Notes: generated from the letters alone by a model not told the origin. Counted from the stretch's first letter, positions 43,336 to 51,325 are shown. The stretch: 64,000 bases of DNA from an uncultured Bacteroidaceae bacterium (GCA_934394435.1 CAKRRN010000005.1:1-64000); one strand, 5' to 3'. Translations and numbers: made by a program.

Positions 43336-43491
43336 ATCAATTTTAGCCAAAAAACTCCAAAAATCGCATTTAAGTTTCTCCCTATCAAAAACGAGAAATA
43401 GGCTTCTATTGGGTAAAGCATATTACATAAATGATTATATACACATCAGTGTAAGTAATCTAATATATTGATAATCAATGCAATAAAATTC

Positions 43492-43552
43492 GCATATACG
43501 ATAAATTGCGTTTGTAAAAACTTGCATATATGATAAATTATGACTATCTTTG
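43492..43552 (+). promoter_or_regulatory. Divergent promoter cassette (degenerate operators)
   Basis: TTG 43522-43524, 20 bases, TATCTTTG 43545-43552. The -33 operator is TTGCATATATGATAA; the upstream copy is degenerate (CGCATATACGATAA near 43492) and the downstream one poor. First of six cassettes that drive the small-gene region. Confidence 0.75.
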
Positions 43553-43587
43553 AAGTATAAAAATAAAGATAAAATTTTTATGAGCGT

Positions 43588-44007
43588 ATGGCAAAATTGA
43601 ACTATAAGACTGCCAACAGGGCAGCAATACACAACAGCCAACAAGGAGTGCTTGTAAACAGATTCGGCGACATTGCAAAGTGTTTGCCTACCCAAACGGA
43701 AAACTTACTTCGAAGCGGCTATACTCCTTATCACGGGCGAAAAAATATTCTAAAAGAACTTGGCATTCGCCAAATACTTGCTTCAAGTCCAGGGATGCGT
43801 GATTTGTACACGCTCAATTATGATGCAGAATACGGCACTGGCTATATCTGCAAACTAAGCGAAGAAGCTAATGGGTTAAGTGGGTTTGTAGACCTTCTTG
43901 AAGCCAAAAACAATTACAAGACGCATGTCTACTGTGATACATCTATTACGGGTAATTGCTTGTTCTTTGCCTTCTACAATAGACCACAGAATAAAGGTAG
44001 CCTTTAA
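43588..44007 (+). CDS. Unknown 139-residue protein
   Basis: Basic N-terminus (AKLNYKTANRAAIHNSQQG) and a mixed C-terminal domain with YTPYHGRKNILKELGIRQILAS and CDTSITGNCLFFAFYNRP. No family recognised. It is the only gene of its cassette unit. Confidence 0.55.
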   Translation: MAKLNYKTANRAAIHNSQQGVLVNRFGDIAKCLPTQTENLLRSGYTPYHGRKNILKELGIRQILASSPGMRDLYTLNYDAEYGTGYICKLSEEANGLSGFVDLLEAKNNYKTHVYCDTSITGNCLFFAFYNRPQNKGSL

Positions 44008-44008
44008 T

Positions 44009-44129
44009 GCAAATAAGATAATACAAAGTAATTAGTTGTCCGCAATGACATAGCGGACAAGATGTGCAAATAAGAAAAATACATTAGTTTTATCAAGTTG
44101 CTCACGACACGAACTTAGTGAATTATTAC
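44009..44129 (+). promoter_or_regulatory. Orphan operators and hairpin
   Basis: An exact GCAAATAAGATAA at 44009-44021, two bases after the preceding stop; a hairpin at 44036-44060 (TTGTCCGC with GCGGACAA, nine-base loop, no T run); and a near match GCAAATAAGAAAA at 44066-44078. No promoter boxes accompany them. The region resembles the one at 19398-19425, where the sequence GGTAGCCTT also precedes an operator. Confidence 0.6.
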
Positions 44130-44211
44130 TTGCAAATAAGATAAACTTTTCTTGTTGAAAACTTGCATATATGATAATAAAACACTATCTTTGCATTAGC
44201 AAATAAGATAA
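44130..44211 (+). promoter_or_regulatory. Promoter cassette with three operator copies
   Basis: TTGCAAATAAGATAA at 44130, TTGCATATATGATAA at 44163, GCAAATAAGATAA at 44199. Promoter TTG 44163-44165, 20 bases, TATCTTTG 44186-44193. The leader ends CTAAACATT before the ATG at 44241. Confidence 0.85.
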
Positions 44212-44240
44212 AAGAGTAATCACTTAAAGTTCTAAACATT

Positions 44241-44573
44241 ATGGCAATAATAACAAAGACATTCAAGTCAGCAACCGATCTGAAGAAGGATATGCTTGAT
44301 ACTGCAATGAAGGTTATGGAGGGTTTCTATTCTGATATTATCTATGACCTCGAAAAGGTGGACGACCTCGCAAAGAGAAAGCGTGACGGACATTTCTACT
44401 GGGCTGTGCGTAAGACAGGGACCCACACACGCAGCACCAATAAGGAACTTGAAGAGCTCAAGCAAAACTGGGGCGAAAGCATCGTCTTTACGGCACTTGT
44501 TGGCAGAAGCATCAAGGAGGACACTTTTGAAATCGTTTACCAAAACAATGAGGAGGAAAATAATGGCAACTAA
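44241..44573 (+). CDS. Unknown 110-residue cassette-driven protein
   Basis: Helical, charged protein (KSATDLKKDMLDTAMKVMEGFYSDIIYDLEKVDD; later GHFYWAVRKTGTHT, ELEELKQNWGESIVFTALVG). No family recognised. The stop overlaps the next start. Confidence 0.6.
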   Translation: MAIITKTFKSATDLKKDMLDTAMKVMEGFYSDIIYDLEKVDDLAKRKRDGHFYWAVRKTGTHTRSTNKELEELKQNWGESIVFTALVGRSIKEDTFEIVYQNNEEENNGN

Positions 44574-44796
44574 GATTTATCATTACCCGATAGTTGATTG
44601 CGAGCATGAAGGGGATATCCGCTCTGCAGAGTATGAAGTTACAAAAGCCGGAGGTGAGGTTCTTGACACCTATTGGGATGGCGAGGATTGCGGAGACGCT
44701 TATGTCTCCTTTACCGCTCCTACTGATAAAATTGATGCTGTCTGTGATGAGCTTGGGTATGACACAGACGAGCTTTATAGATACACCAAGAAATAG
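44563..44796 (+). CDS. Unknown 77-residue acidic protein
   Basis: Start set at the ATG at 44563, after an AGGAGG sequence and overlapping the previous gene by 11 bases; in-frame sequence upstream is a shadow. Looks like one small alpha/beta domain (YEVTKAGGEVLDTYWDG, then FTAPTDKIDAVCDELGYD). No family recognised. Confidence 0.6.
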   Translation: MATKIYHYPIVDCEHEGDIRSAEYEVTKAGGEVLDTYWDGEDCGDAYVSFTAPTDKIDAVCDELGYDTDELYRYTKK

Positions 44797-44817
44797 TAAA
44801 ACCTAAAAAACAAAGAT

Positions 44818-45303
44818 ATGGGACAATTTAGTTGGTTCACAATGGATACGCATCACCGCATAGTAAATGGCGAGGAGCATATTGTTTACCTTGTTGATGA
44901 CAAGGGTAACAAGTGGAAGGAGGAACGCTACGAGGGCTACGGAGTGTTCGGTGGTAAGGACTTTTATGAGTTACTTGCCGAAATGAACGGGTACAGCCAC
45001 AAAGACTACGAGGACGGTAGTGGTGTTATTTCTTGTCCCGATGGACGCAAGGTTGGGACGGACCATGTATCGGACGATATCAGACATATTGGCATAGAAC
45101 TCGCCTTTGGAAGCGATGGTGAATATCCGCAAGGCGACAATCCTGACCTCAAATGGCCTTCACTTACAGAAAGTGGAGAATATGTAATTGGCATCCCAGA
45201 AGCAGACCCTGACCAAGGATTTGATGGTATATGGGATGAAAGCGAAGAGGATGAAGAAGATGACTGGTGTTTTGTCGATGAGGAGGATGATGATTATGAG
45301 TAA
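44818..45303 (+). CDS. Unknown 161-residue protein with acidic tail
   Basis: Begins GQFSWFTMDT; contains GYGVFGGKDFYELLAEMNG and a WPSLTESGEYVI segment, and ends in a very acidic tail (DESEEDEEDDW and EEDDDYE). The N-terminal domain belongs to a family frequent in large phages, function unknown. Confidence 0.6.
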   Translation: MGQFSWFTMDTHHRIVNGEEHIVYLVDDKGNKWKEERYEGYGVFGGKDFYELLAEMNGYSHKDYEDGSGVISCPDGRKVGTDHVSDDIRHIGIELAFGSDGEYPQGDNPDLKWPSLTESGEYVIGIPEADPDQGFDGIWDESEEDEEDDWCFVDEEDDDYE

Positions 45304-45682
45304 TGATAACAGCTTTGCATACAACTGTCGTGAGTTCGCCCAGATGCGTAACGTTGAAGTTCTTCCGTGGGAAGAGCAAGGTGGTAGATTGTTCCGCCAG
45401 TTCATCAATCAGAATTGGATAGATGACTTCGGAATAATGAACCAAGTCATTAGCCTCAACAAGTGGCTGAAAGACCATGGCAAGATGCCGCTCTCTTTTA
45501 AGGTCGTCACGCAGGAGTGGTGGGATGTTAAAGACGGCAAACCGTTCGAGTTATGCAAGCGAAACCGGATTATCAGCATTGAAACCCCATATCTTGCAAG
45601 CCTTAACGGCGAGATAAACGAGCATACGCTTCTCATTCTTGTCAAAGGCTTGCTGCAAACACTAAAGGAGGTATGCGCATGA
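45296..45682 (+). CDS. Unknown 128-residue protein
   Basis: Starts at the ATG at 45296, overlapping the previous stop by eight bases. Contains REFAQMRNVEVLPWEEQGGRLFRQF and LSFKVVTQEWWDVKDG. No family recognised. Overlaps the next gene by four bases. Confidence 0.55.
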   Translation: MSNDNSFAYNCREFAQMRNVEVLPWEEQGGRLFRQFINQNWIDDFGIMNQVISLNKWLKDHGKMPLSFKVVTQEWWDVKDGKPFELCKRNRIISIETPYLASLNGEINEHTLLILVKGLLQTLKEVCA

Positions 45683-45963
45683 AAAGCAAAAGACAATCTG
45701 AGGTCTTTGTCGTATTCAAGACCGATGCACACATGTCCGTATGCAGCTATAAACTTATGGGAGTTTTTGGCACCCTTGACAAAGCTGTTCATGCAGTGAT
45801 GACAAATGGAGAGTTTGATACAGACTGGATGGAAGAGCAAGACAGCGATGTCTATGAATATATCCGCGACTATTTGAAAGAACATATGCAGACACCACTC
45901 ACTGGAGAAATCAACTATGTGGTCAAAGAAGGCAACTTCAACGAGTGGGAGGAATTGTCGTGA
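45679..45963 (+). CDS. Unknown 94-residue protein
   Basis: The ATG at 45679 is chosen because AAAGGAGG lies at a suitable distance before it; the ATG at 45673 is too close. The sequence EVFVVFKTDAHMSVCSYKLMGVFGTLDKAVHAVM suggests a small alpha/beta fold. Function unknown. Confidence 0.55.
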   Translation: MKSKRQSEVFVVFKTDAHMSVCSYKLMGVFGTLDKAVHAVMTNGEFDTDWMEEQDSDVYEYIRDYLKEHMQTPLTGEINYVVKEGNFNEWEELS

Positions 45964-45979
45964 ATAGTGCGAAAAACGC

Positions 45980-46060
45980 TTGCAAATAAGATAAATAATA
46001 CTTGCAAAATACTTGCATATTTGATAAATTATCACTATCTTTGTAATGCAAATAAGATAA
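45980..46060 (+). promoter_or_regulatory. Promoter cassette with three operator copies
   Basis: TTGCAAATAAGATAA at 45980, TTGCATATTTGATAA at 46013, GCAAATAAGATAA at 46048. Promoter TTG 46013-46015, 20 bases, TATCTTTG 46036-46043. Leader as in the other cassettes, ATG at 46090. Confidence 0.85.
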
Positions 46061-46089
46061 ACAAGTAATCACTTAAAGCTCTAAACATT

Positions 46090-46287
46090 ATGGAGAAATC
46101 AAAAGTAAATAACAAGGTTCAAGAACTGGTAAGAAAATTTCGCCAGTTGTATTCCTACATTTCGTGCGAGGCATCAGTCCTGGAAAAAGCAGCAGCTACA
46201 GTTACCGACTTTCCGGAGGATGTAGCGTTGGACTTAATGCAGGACCACATATTGTCACAAGGGCTGGCTGATGAAGTCGTTGAATAA
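46090..46287 (+). CDS. Small helical protein of unknown function
   Basis: 65 residues; basic helix (NNKVQELVRKFRQLYSYIS) then acidic helix (EDVALDLMQDHILSQGLADEVVE). First gene of its cassette operon. Confidence 0.55.
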   Translation: MEKSKVNNKVQELVRKFRQLYSYISCEASVLEKAAATVTDFPEDVALDLMQDHILSQGLADEVVE

Positions 46288-46299
46288 GGAGGTCTGTGT

Positions 46300-46482
46300 A
46301 TGAAAAAGGCAATATTGTACCTTGACGGAGGTTTCCGTGTCCCTGTGGACATTATAAATTACCCCCCCCGGAAGGAAAATGAGACTTGGGAAGAGTTTGA
46401 AAAGCGCATAGCAGATACATTCCGCAAAGCGCAGCCGAACATGGTGCACAAAATTATGGGTATTCACATTTTTAGGAATTAA
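46300..46482 (+). CDS. Small protein with a C8 tract in its gene
   Basis: 60 residues (LYLDGGFRVPVDIINYPPRKENETWEEFEKRI). The codons for NYPPR contain eight consecutive C at 46362-46369, unusual in this A+T-rich genome and prone to slippage; loss or gain of one C would truncate the protein. Function unknown. AGGAGG precedes the start. Confidence 0.55.
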   Translation: MKKAILYLDGGFRVPVDIINYPPRKENETWEEFEKRIADTFRKAQPNMVHKIMGIHIFRN

Positions 46483-46486
46483 CGTT

Positions 46487-46834
46487 ATGGATGAAGAATT
46501 ATTAAAAGCTATAGAAGCAGAAGGCTGGTCTGTACATCCTTCAATCCAAGATGGGAAGCATATTGTGGACATTGCTGTATTCAGTCCTGCAGGCGAGGAT
46601 TTCTGTCCCACCATTTGGTATGGCGATGGTTCTGCACAAGAGTTTGTTGAAGAACTCGGGGAATACATAGACGGCTATGATGTGGACGAGGAAACTTATT
46701 TGTGGCTCGGCTCAGATGGTCATGGCAAGAATGGCGCTCCATATCACATCAAAGACCTTCTGGCAGACAAAGAATGGTGTCTCAGCAAAATGAAAGCTCT
46801 TCATGAGAAGCTAAAGAATAGGTTTATAAACTAA
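46487..46834 (+). CDS. Unknown 115-residue acidic protein
   Basis: Contains EGWSVHPSIQDGKHIVDIAVFSPAGEDFCPTIWYGDG and VEELGEYIDGYDVDEETYLWLGSDG, resembling short antirestriction or immunity-type phage proteins in composition, though no motif proves it. Function unknown. Confidence 0.55.
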   Translation: MDEELLKAIEAEGWSVHPSIQDGKHIVDIAVFSPAGEDFCPTIWYGDGSAQEFVEELGEYIDGYDVDEETYLWLGSDGHGKNGAPYHIKDLLADKEWCLSKMKALHEKLKNRFIN

Positions 46835-46850
46835 CATAAAAAACGTAATT

Positions 46851-47513
46851 ATGAAAAAGAAAGTAGTGAACATCGCTCTTGACTTGGAGACATTGTCAAG
46901 ACGTTCTACGGCTGCTATTATTGGTATTGCAGCCAAAGCGTTCAGCCTTGGTGAGAGTAAAGTAACGGGAGAGAAGACTGAGTTCTTCAGAGCTGTTGAT
47001 GGTACATCGTGTGCGATGTACGGCTTTGACATCGACCAAGCGACAGTAGATTGGTGGAGTAAGAAGCCCGAAGAGGCGAAGGAACAATTCTCGTACACTT
47101 CAAACGTGAAATACGTACTCATGTATCTGACGGACTTCATCAAAGAAGTAAAAGCAGAGAACGGTGCGGACGAAGTGGTTATTTGGTGTCAAGGGACAGA
47201 TTTTGATATTTCTATCCTTCGCAACGCTTTCGTCGTTGTCAATAAGGACAGAGAAGAGAAGAGTTTACCATGGAAGTATCTCAATGTCCGTGACAGCCGC
47301 ACGTTCATCTATGAAGGTGTTCGCCTTATAGACCCAACTGTTGAGGATCCGTATTCTATCATCCCTCATTCTGATGATTGGGTGGAGCATGACGCAATGT
47401 CTGATTGTCGCCAGCTCATACACAACGTAACCTGGGTGAACGACAAAATCAGCGAGTTGCTGACTGCTAACAAGTCAAAAGAGAATGCCGATGAAACAGC
47501 CGAGCAAGTTTAA
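46851..47513 (+). CDS. DEDD-family 3'-5' exonuclease
   Basis: 220 residues with the DnaQ/RNase T fold as in phage DexA-type proteins: NIALDLETLSRRSTAAIIGIAA (motif I, D11 and E13), WCQGTDFDISILRNAF (motif II) and HDAMSDCRQLIH (motif III with the H-x4-D of the DEDDh group). Probably degrades DNA or RNA from the 3' end during infection. Overlaps the radical SAM gene by 23 bases, which suggests coordinated expression. Confidence 0.85.
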   Translation: MKKKVVNIALDLETLSRRSTAAIIGIAAKAFSLGESKVTGEKTEFFRAVDGTSCAMYGFDIDQATVDWWSKKPEEAKEQFSYTSNVKYVLMYLTDFIKEVKAENGADEVVIWCQGTDFDISILRNAFVVVNKDREEKSLPWKYLNVRDSRTFIYEGVRLIDPTVEDPYSIIPHSDDWVEHDAMSDCRQLIHNVTWVNDKISELLTANKSKENADETAEQV

Positions 47514-48333
47514 AGGCAAGGCGATATATGAGCCCAGTGGTGCAGCCTACGAGTACTGCCACTGGGCTTGTAACTTATACAATGGTTGCAGCAATACTTG
47601 CAGCTATTGCTATAATCGCCATGGGATTACGTCCGCAATTCTTGGTGTTGAAACGGTGTCATTGAAGAAGAGCCTCATCGATGAGAAGACAGCGTTTGCC
47701 ATTTTCGAGAAAGAGCTTGCTCAAGTAAAGAAGCTGATGAAGCCTACCGACTCGCTCTTCTTTTCGTTTGTCAGTGACCCAATGTTGCCGGAGACGCGAG
47801 ACCTTACCACGATGTGCGTGGAGCACGCCCTTGAAGAAGATGTGAAGGTTCAGGTGCTTACCAAATGCACGGACTGGGTATTTCTCCCTCGCTACACGAA
47901 AGAATTACAGTTTTTCGCCGACAGCATAGCAATAGGCTTTACCCTTACCGGAATGGAGTCAATGGAAAGCTATTGCCGAAACAACACAGCCCAACGCATC
48001 AAGGCTATGGAGAAGTTGAAAGAACTCGGTATCAAGACATTCGCAAGCATTGAACCGGTTGTCGATATAAACAAGGCTGTGAATGTTGTACGGAAAGCGA
48101 AGCCGTATTGTGATTTCTTCAAGGTCGGACTCGTTACCAAAATGGGAGTTAAATTCTCCAAGGAGCAGGTTGAGGAACTGGTGGCTAAAGTTCAATTCTA
48201 TGTAGGAGGTGAAACGCCTATCTATTGGAAAAAGAGCATCCGTGATATTGTCGGTGACGAACTTGTTGACTCTTGGGAGAACTCCGTACCATCCGACTAC
48301 GATTTGTTTAACCCTGTAATAACAAAGCGATGA
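47491..48333 (+). CDS. Radical SAM enzyme, SPL-like
   Basis: 280 residues from the ATG at 47491 (another ATG lies two codons earlier). The iron-sulfur cluster motif C-x3-C-x2-C is at C33, C37 and C40 (CSNTCSYC). SFVSDPMLPETR, VQVLTKCTDW, IGFTLTGMES and FASIEPVVDINKA follow the TIM-barrel pattern of spore photoproduct lyase-like proteins. Phage members of this group are of unknown substrate; roles in DNA repair or nucleic acid modification are possible. The pairing with an exonuclease and, elsewhere in this genome, with SAM-using enzymes is notable. Confidence 0.88.
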   Translation: MKQPSKFKGKAIYEPSGAAYEYCHWACNLYNGCSNTCSYCYNRHGITSAILGVETVSLKKSLIDEKTAFAIFEKELAQVKKLMKPTDSLFFSFVSDPMLPETRDLTTMCVEHALEEDVKVQVLTKCTDWVFLPRYTKELQFFADSIAIGFTLTGMESMESYCRNNTAQRIKAMEKLKELGIKTFASIEPVVDINKAVNVVRKAKPYCDFFKVGLVTKMGVKFSKEQVEELVAKVQFYVGGETPIYWKKSIRDIVGDELVDSWENSVPSDYDLFNPVITKR

Positions 48334-48545
48334 CACAGAAGCAAAAGAATATACTGGGAAATGCGTGGCGAATAGCGCTTATCGTTGTCATTTTAGCGAT
48401 GGCTATATATGGAGCTGTCAATGGCAAGACTAAGATGTGTCACTCATGTTACCGCAACTTTCGTGAAACGTACTTGCCAGACACAACCAAGGTTTGCCCA
48501 TATTGTGGGTACAAGTTTGTCAATGTCGAAAATGCCCACAAGTGA
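48330..48545 (+). CDS. Membrane-anchored zinc ribbon protein
   Basis: 71 residues. One membrane helix (WRIALIVVILAMAIYGAV, residues 13-30) and a zinc ribbon with CxxC pairs at 37-40 (CHSC) and 56-59 (CPYC). The ribbon would face the cytoplasm or periplasm depending on topology. Overlaps the radical SAM gene by four bases. Function unknown. Confidence 0.7.
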   Translation: MTQKQKNILGNAWRIALIVVILAMAIYGAVNGKTKMCHSCYRNFRETYLPDTTKVCPYCGYKFVNVENAHK

Positions 48546-48578
48546 CAGCCTAACTACTTGATATTCAGTGAAATAAAT

Positions 48579-48660
48579 TTGCAAATAAGATAAACTTTTC
48601 TTGCTAAATACTTGCATATATGATAACTTTTGACTATCTTTGCATTAGCAAATAAGATAA
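48579..48660 (+). promoter_or_regulatory. Promoter cassette with three operator copies
   Basis: TTGCAAATAAGATAA at 48579, TTGCATATATGATAA at 48612, GCAAATAAGATAA at 48648. Promoter TTG 48612-48614, 20 bases, TATCTTTG 48635-48642. ATG at 48690. Confidence 0.85.
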
Positions 48661-48689
48661 AAAAGGTATCACTTAAAATTCTAAACATT

Positions 48690-49031
48690 ATGGCAAGTTC
48701 AGCAAATAACAATTCAGTGAGAATTAACAAGAGTATGGTAATGAAGGCAGCTTGGGAGACGCTTCGCAGACACAAGGCCGTGAGTTTCTCTGAAGCCCTC
48801 CGCAAGGCGTGGCACGCATACAAGCTCAAGGCTCAGATGGCTCTTGGAGTTGTTCGCTTTGTGTTCAGAAAAACCAATGGCGAACTCAGAAATGCAGTCG
48901 GAACCCTTGCAAAGAACCTCTATCAGTACGAGGTGAAAGGCACTGGTCATGCAGCTCCTGCTTGTACCATCCGCTATTGGGATTTGGAGAAGAACGCTTT
49001 CCGTTCCTTCTGCGTAGATTCGTTACTCTAA
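48690..49031 (+). CDS. DUF2693-like small beta-barrel protein
   Basis: 113 residues from the ATG at 48690; the upstream in-frame ATG at 48630 lies within the promoter. The end (VVRFVFRKTNGELRNAVGTL, then IRYWDLEKNAFRSFCVDSLL) matches the SH3-like DUF2693 pattern of Bacteroidota phages. The N-terminal half (MKAAWETLRRHKAVSFSEALRKAWHAYKLK) is basic and helical and may bind nucleic acid. Confidence 0.65.
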   Translation: MASSANNNSVRINKSMVMKAAWETLRRHKAVSFSEALRKAWHAYKLKAQMALGVVRFVFRKTNGELRNAVGTLAKNLYQYEVKGTGHAAPACTIRYWDLEKNAFRSFCVDSLL

Positions 49032-49088
49032 TGTCTAACCGAGAGCCCGAGCGTCCTTTGCTCGGCTCTCTTCTAAAAAACAAGAAAT

Positions 49089-49211
49089 ATGCAATCACCT
49101 TTCACGATTGAAGAAAAAGAGTTTGCGAGAAACATCAAGCGTCTTGCAAATGGCGTAGAGCGACTAATCCAACTGCTTGAAGAGTCTGACATCACAAAAA
49201 ATCCAAGATAA
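49089..49211 (+). CDS. Short 40-residue protein
   Basis: Begins MQSPFTIEEKEFARNIKRLA and ends EESDITKNPR; one amphipathic helix. It fills the gap between two genes in the same operon and has normal codon use. No family recognised. Confidence 0.5.
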   Translation: MQSPFTIEEKEFARNIKRLANGVERLIQLLEESDITKNPR

Positions 49212-49213
49212 CT

Positions 49214-49399
49214 ATGATGTACCGAGGTTATAAAATCGAGCGCATAGACCCTCATGCCAGTGGTAATTGGGGTAACAAGTGGGGCGTTTTTGTTGAAGTG
49301 CATGAGCACGATGGCAGAGTGTACTGGAAGCAGACCTATGGGGCGAAAACGGTTGAAGAGTGTAAACAAGGTATTCGCTGTCATTTCGGACGGCTATAA
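49214..49399 (+). CDS. Small protein of unknown function
   Basis: 61 residues: MYRGYKIERIDPHASGNWGN, then VFVEVHEHDGRVYWKQTYG and TVEECKQGIRCHF, a beta-sheet-plus-helix pattern. Widely seen as an orphan phage protein type; function unknown. Confidence 0.55.
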   Translation: MMYRGYKIERIDPHASGNWGNKWGVFVEVHEHDGRVYWKQTYGAKTVEECKQGIRCHFGRL

Positions 49400-49411
49400 A
49401 TCTAAAAAATC

Positions 49412-49675
49412 ATGATAGAAAAAGACAAAGTAAAAGAGCTTGCCGAAGAGCTAAGACGTTTCATCGGCAATATGGAAGATGCAAGTTCATGCGAGGTAGT
49501 GGAAGAAGCTGGCGAAGTGCCCGCAATAAAAGTAGTTCCTGGACCAAAGAATACGACGGGAACGTTCTTCTTCGGAACAGAGGTTGTAGATTTCTGCCGA
49601 GGAAGAGGACTTACCTTTTGGATAGGTGCCGAAATGTCCGGTGGATATCCATACGCTTACGCATATATTTACTAA
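49412..49675 (+). CDS. Small protein of unknown function
   Basis: 87 residues with a charged helix (KVKELAEELRRFIGNMED) and a Gly/Tyr-rich end (SGGYPYAYAYIY). No family recognised. Confidence 0.5.
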   Translation: MIEKDKVKELAEELRRFIGNMEDASSCEVVEEAGEVPAIKVVPGPKNTTGTFFFGTEVVDFCRGRGLTFWIGAEMSGGYPYAYAYIY

Positions 49676-49690
49676 TCACAATTTTAGAAT

Positions 49691-50128
49691 ATGGAAAAAC
49701 TTTCATTCATGAACTGCCACAGAGTGGTTCAAGTATGCGAAGCAGGTGTTGCCGAGAATGTATATGACTTTCAGCCATACGCAAGAAAAGAGCGAGGTAC
49801 TGGAATGTTTGACCAGCAATATCATCGCCTAACAAACGTGAATACAAAAGAGGATATTTATATCTCGGTAAATGCAACTGCAATAATGGGGAAATATGAG
49901 GTGACAAAGTTTAACGACAAACGACACCTTGGAGACCTATACCAGACAGCTATCTCGGCTCATAACTGGTCCTCGATGGATCCGGAACGTGCCGCAAAGG
50001 TTGAATGGTTTCATACGAAGAGGGACTTAATGCAGACCTTGCCAATATTCCTACGGAGAAGCAAGAGGAATATTATAACAAATATCACTCATGGGTGTCT
50101 ACGATTCTTGCCAAGGAAAGCCGCATAG
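49691..50128 (+). CDS. Unknown 145-residue protein, possibly frameshifted at its end
   Basis: Contains VVQVCEAGVAENVYDFQPYARKERG and a YHRLTNVNTKEDIYISVNATAIMGKYEV strand region. The last 40 residues lie over the start of the next gene in another frame and look less protein-like (FLRRSKRNIITNITHG). It may be a two-gene overlap of 124 bases or a remnant of a frameshift that split one gene. Confidence 0.5.
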   Translation: MEKLSFMNCHRVVQVCEAGVAENVYDFQPYARKERGTGMFDQQYHRLTNVNTKEDIYISVNATAIMGKYEVTKFNDKRHLGDLYQTAISAHNWSSMDPERAAKVEWFHTKRDLMQTLPIFLRRSKRNIITNITHGCLRFLPRKAA

Positions 50129-50823
50129 CAAGTTCTTTTGTTACAGGACCTGCAAAGTTCAACAACTCAAAGAATGAAAAAGCCAACGCCTCATATGCGA
50201 AAGCATGTGAAGACTTCTCTGCTTGGCGTGAAAAGACATTGAAGTCAATCCGCAGAGCCATGGAGGAAGCGAAACCTCTTGAGCAACGTGAGGATGAGCG
50301 TTGGGATAAAATTCGCAACGACCTTGACTTGACCGCAAGTTCTATACGCGACATTGACGAGAACAATGCTCCGTACCATCGCAGCCTATTCGTGAACTCT
50401 CTGTACGGCAAGGCTGAAACGCTTGCCAAGAACGGAGAAAAGACCTTGCTTGACAGATATGTTAAGCGAGTTGTAGAATGGAACGATAAATTGAAGAAGC
50501 CGCTTATTACACAGCGTCACAAGTTTTGGAAGCTCCAGGAATTATGTGAACGGTGCGTAGAGAAAGCAGAAGCTCGTTCGGGAAAAGAGAGCGTGACTAT
50601 CGAGAAAGATGGTTGCAGCATCGTCAAAAACTACTCTATTGACCGCCTTCAGTTGGTTTTTGACGGAAAGCCAAAGGCTGAGGTCATAAGCAAACTCAAG
50701 AGTAACGGCTTTAGGTGGTCTCCGTCAAATACAGCGTGGCAGCGTCAGTTGACAAGTAACGCCCTATATGCAGCAGCAAGGGTTGTTGATGTTACCATGG
50801 AAGAGCTTAGAAGAGCGCAGTAA
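50005..50823 (+). CDS. Unknown 272-residue phage/ICE protein
   Basis: Starts TGAATG style, with a stop directly before its ATG. DLANIPTEKQEEYYNKYHSWVSTILAKESRIASSFVTGPAKFN matches a Bacteroidota phage and mobile-element family, where this region is usually preceded by a longer N-terminus. The C-terminal part (IDRLQLVFDGKPKAEVISKLKSNGFRWSPSNTAWQRQLTSNALYAA) is a conserved domain seen at the end of larger antirestriction-related proteins. Function unknown. Confidence 0.65.
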   Translation: MVSYEEGLNADLANIPTEKQEEYYNKYHSWVSTILAKESRIASSFVTGPAKFNNSKNEKANASYAKACEDFSAWREKTLKSIRRAMEEAKPLEQREDERWDKIRNDLDLTASSIRDIDENNAPYHRSLFVNSLYGKAETLAKNGEKTLLDRYVKRVVEWNDKLKKPLITQRHKFWKLQELCERCVEKAEARSGKESVTIEKDGCSIVKNYSIDRLQLVFDGKPKAEVISKLKSNGFRWSPSNTAWQRQLTSNALYAAARVVDVTMEELRRAQ

Positions 50824-50829
50824 TCAACG

Positions 50830-50867
50830 AAAAGGCATCCGTCCGTTCCTTGGATAGATGCCTTTTT
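50830..50867 (+). terminator. Intrinsic terminator
   Basis: AAAAGGCATC pairs with GATGCCTTTT; five T end the stem on the plus strand. It closes the operon before the next cassette. Confidence 0.8.
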
Positions 50868-50895
50868 CAATGCTCGTCGGATGGATGAAATAAAC

Positions 50896-50976
50896 TTGCA
50901 AATAAGATAAACTTTTCTTGCTAAATACTTGCATATTTGATAAATTATCACTATCTTTGTAATGCAAATAAGATAA
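50896..50976 (+). promoter_or_regulatory. Promoter cassette with three operators plus a fourth at the start codon
   Basis: TTGCAAATAAGATAA at 50896, TTGCATATTTGATAA at 50929, GCAAATAAGATAA at 50964; promoter TTG 50929-50931, 20 bases, TATCTTTG 50952-50959. A further near match, GCAAATAAGATA, at 50997-51008 runs into the ATG at 51008, replacing the usual leader. Confidence 0.85.
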
Positions 50977-51007
50977 ACAAGTAATCACAAATTAAAGCAA
51001 ATAAGAT

Positions 51008-51316
51008 ATGATACTTACACAGCAAACATTGAATGCCATCAGCGCATCTATTGAGAACGCAGAGTTAGAAGACGGTTGGTCAAGCGAGATTGAGGACGAA
51101 ATCGAGCAAGACAAAATTGCCATCTTCATAACCTACAAGGTTTGTGGAAACTACGTTGAGGAGTACAACTACCATTCAGAGGTGCCGTACAACTGCTACG
51201 AGAATGTGTCTCACACCGATTTTGAAGATGCCGAGATATTGAGCATCGAGGCGTTCGACGAGGATGGCGAAGAGGTTGCAATCGAGAATTTGAGCGAGGT
51301 GGAGTATTATAACTAA
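51008..51316 (+). CDS. Unknown 102-residue acidic protein
   Basis: Very acidic (EDGWSSEIEDEIEQDKIAIF, FDEDGEEVAIENLSEVE) with a Tyr/Asn-rich middle. An operator sequence ends on its start codon. DNA-mimic or binding-inhibitor roles are possible but unproven. Confidence 0.6.
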   Translation: MILTQQTLNAISASIENAELEDGWSSEIEDEIEQDKIAIFITYKVCGNYVEEYNYHSEVPYNCYENVSHTDFEDAEILSIEAFDEDGEEVAIENLSEVEYYN

Positions 51317-51325
51317 GACAAGACT

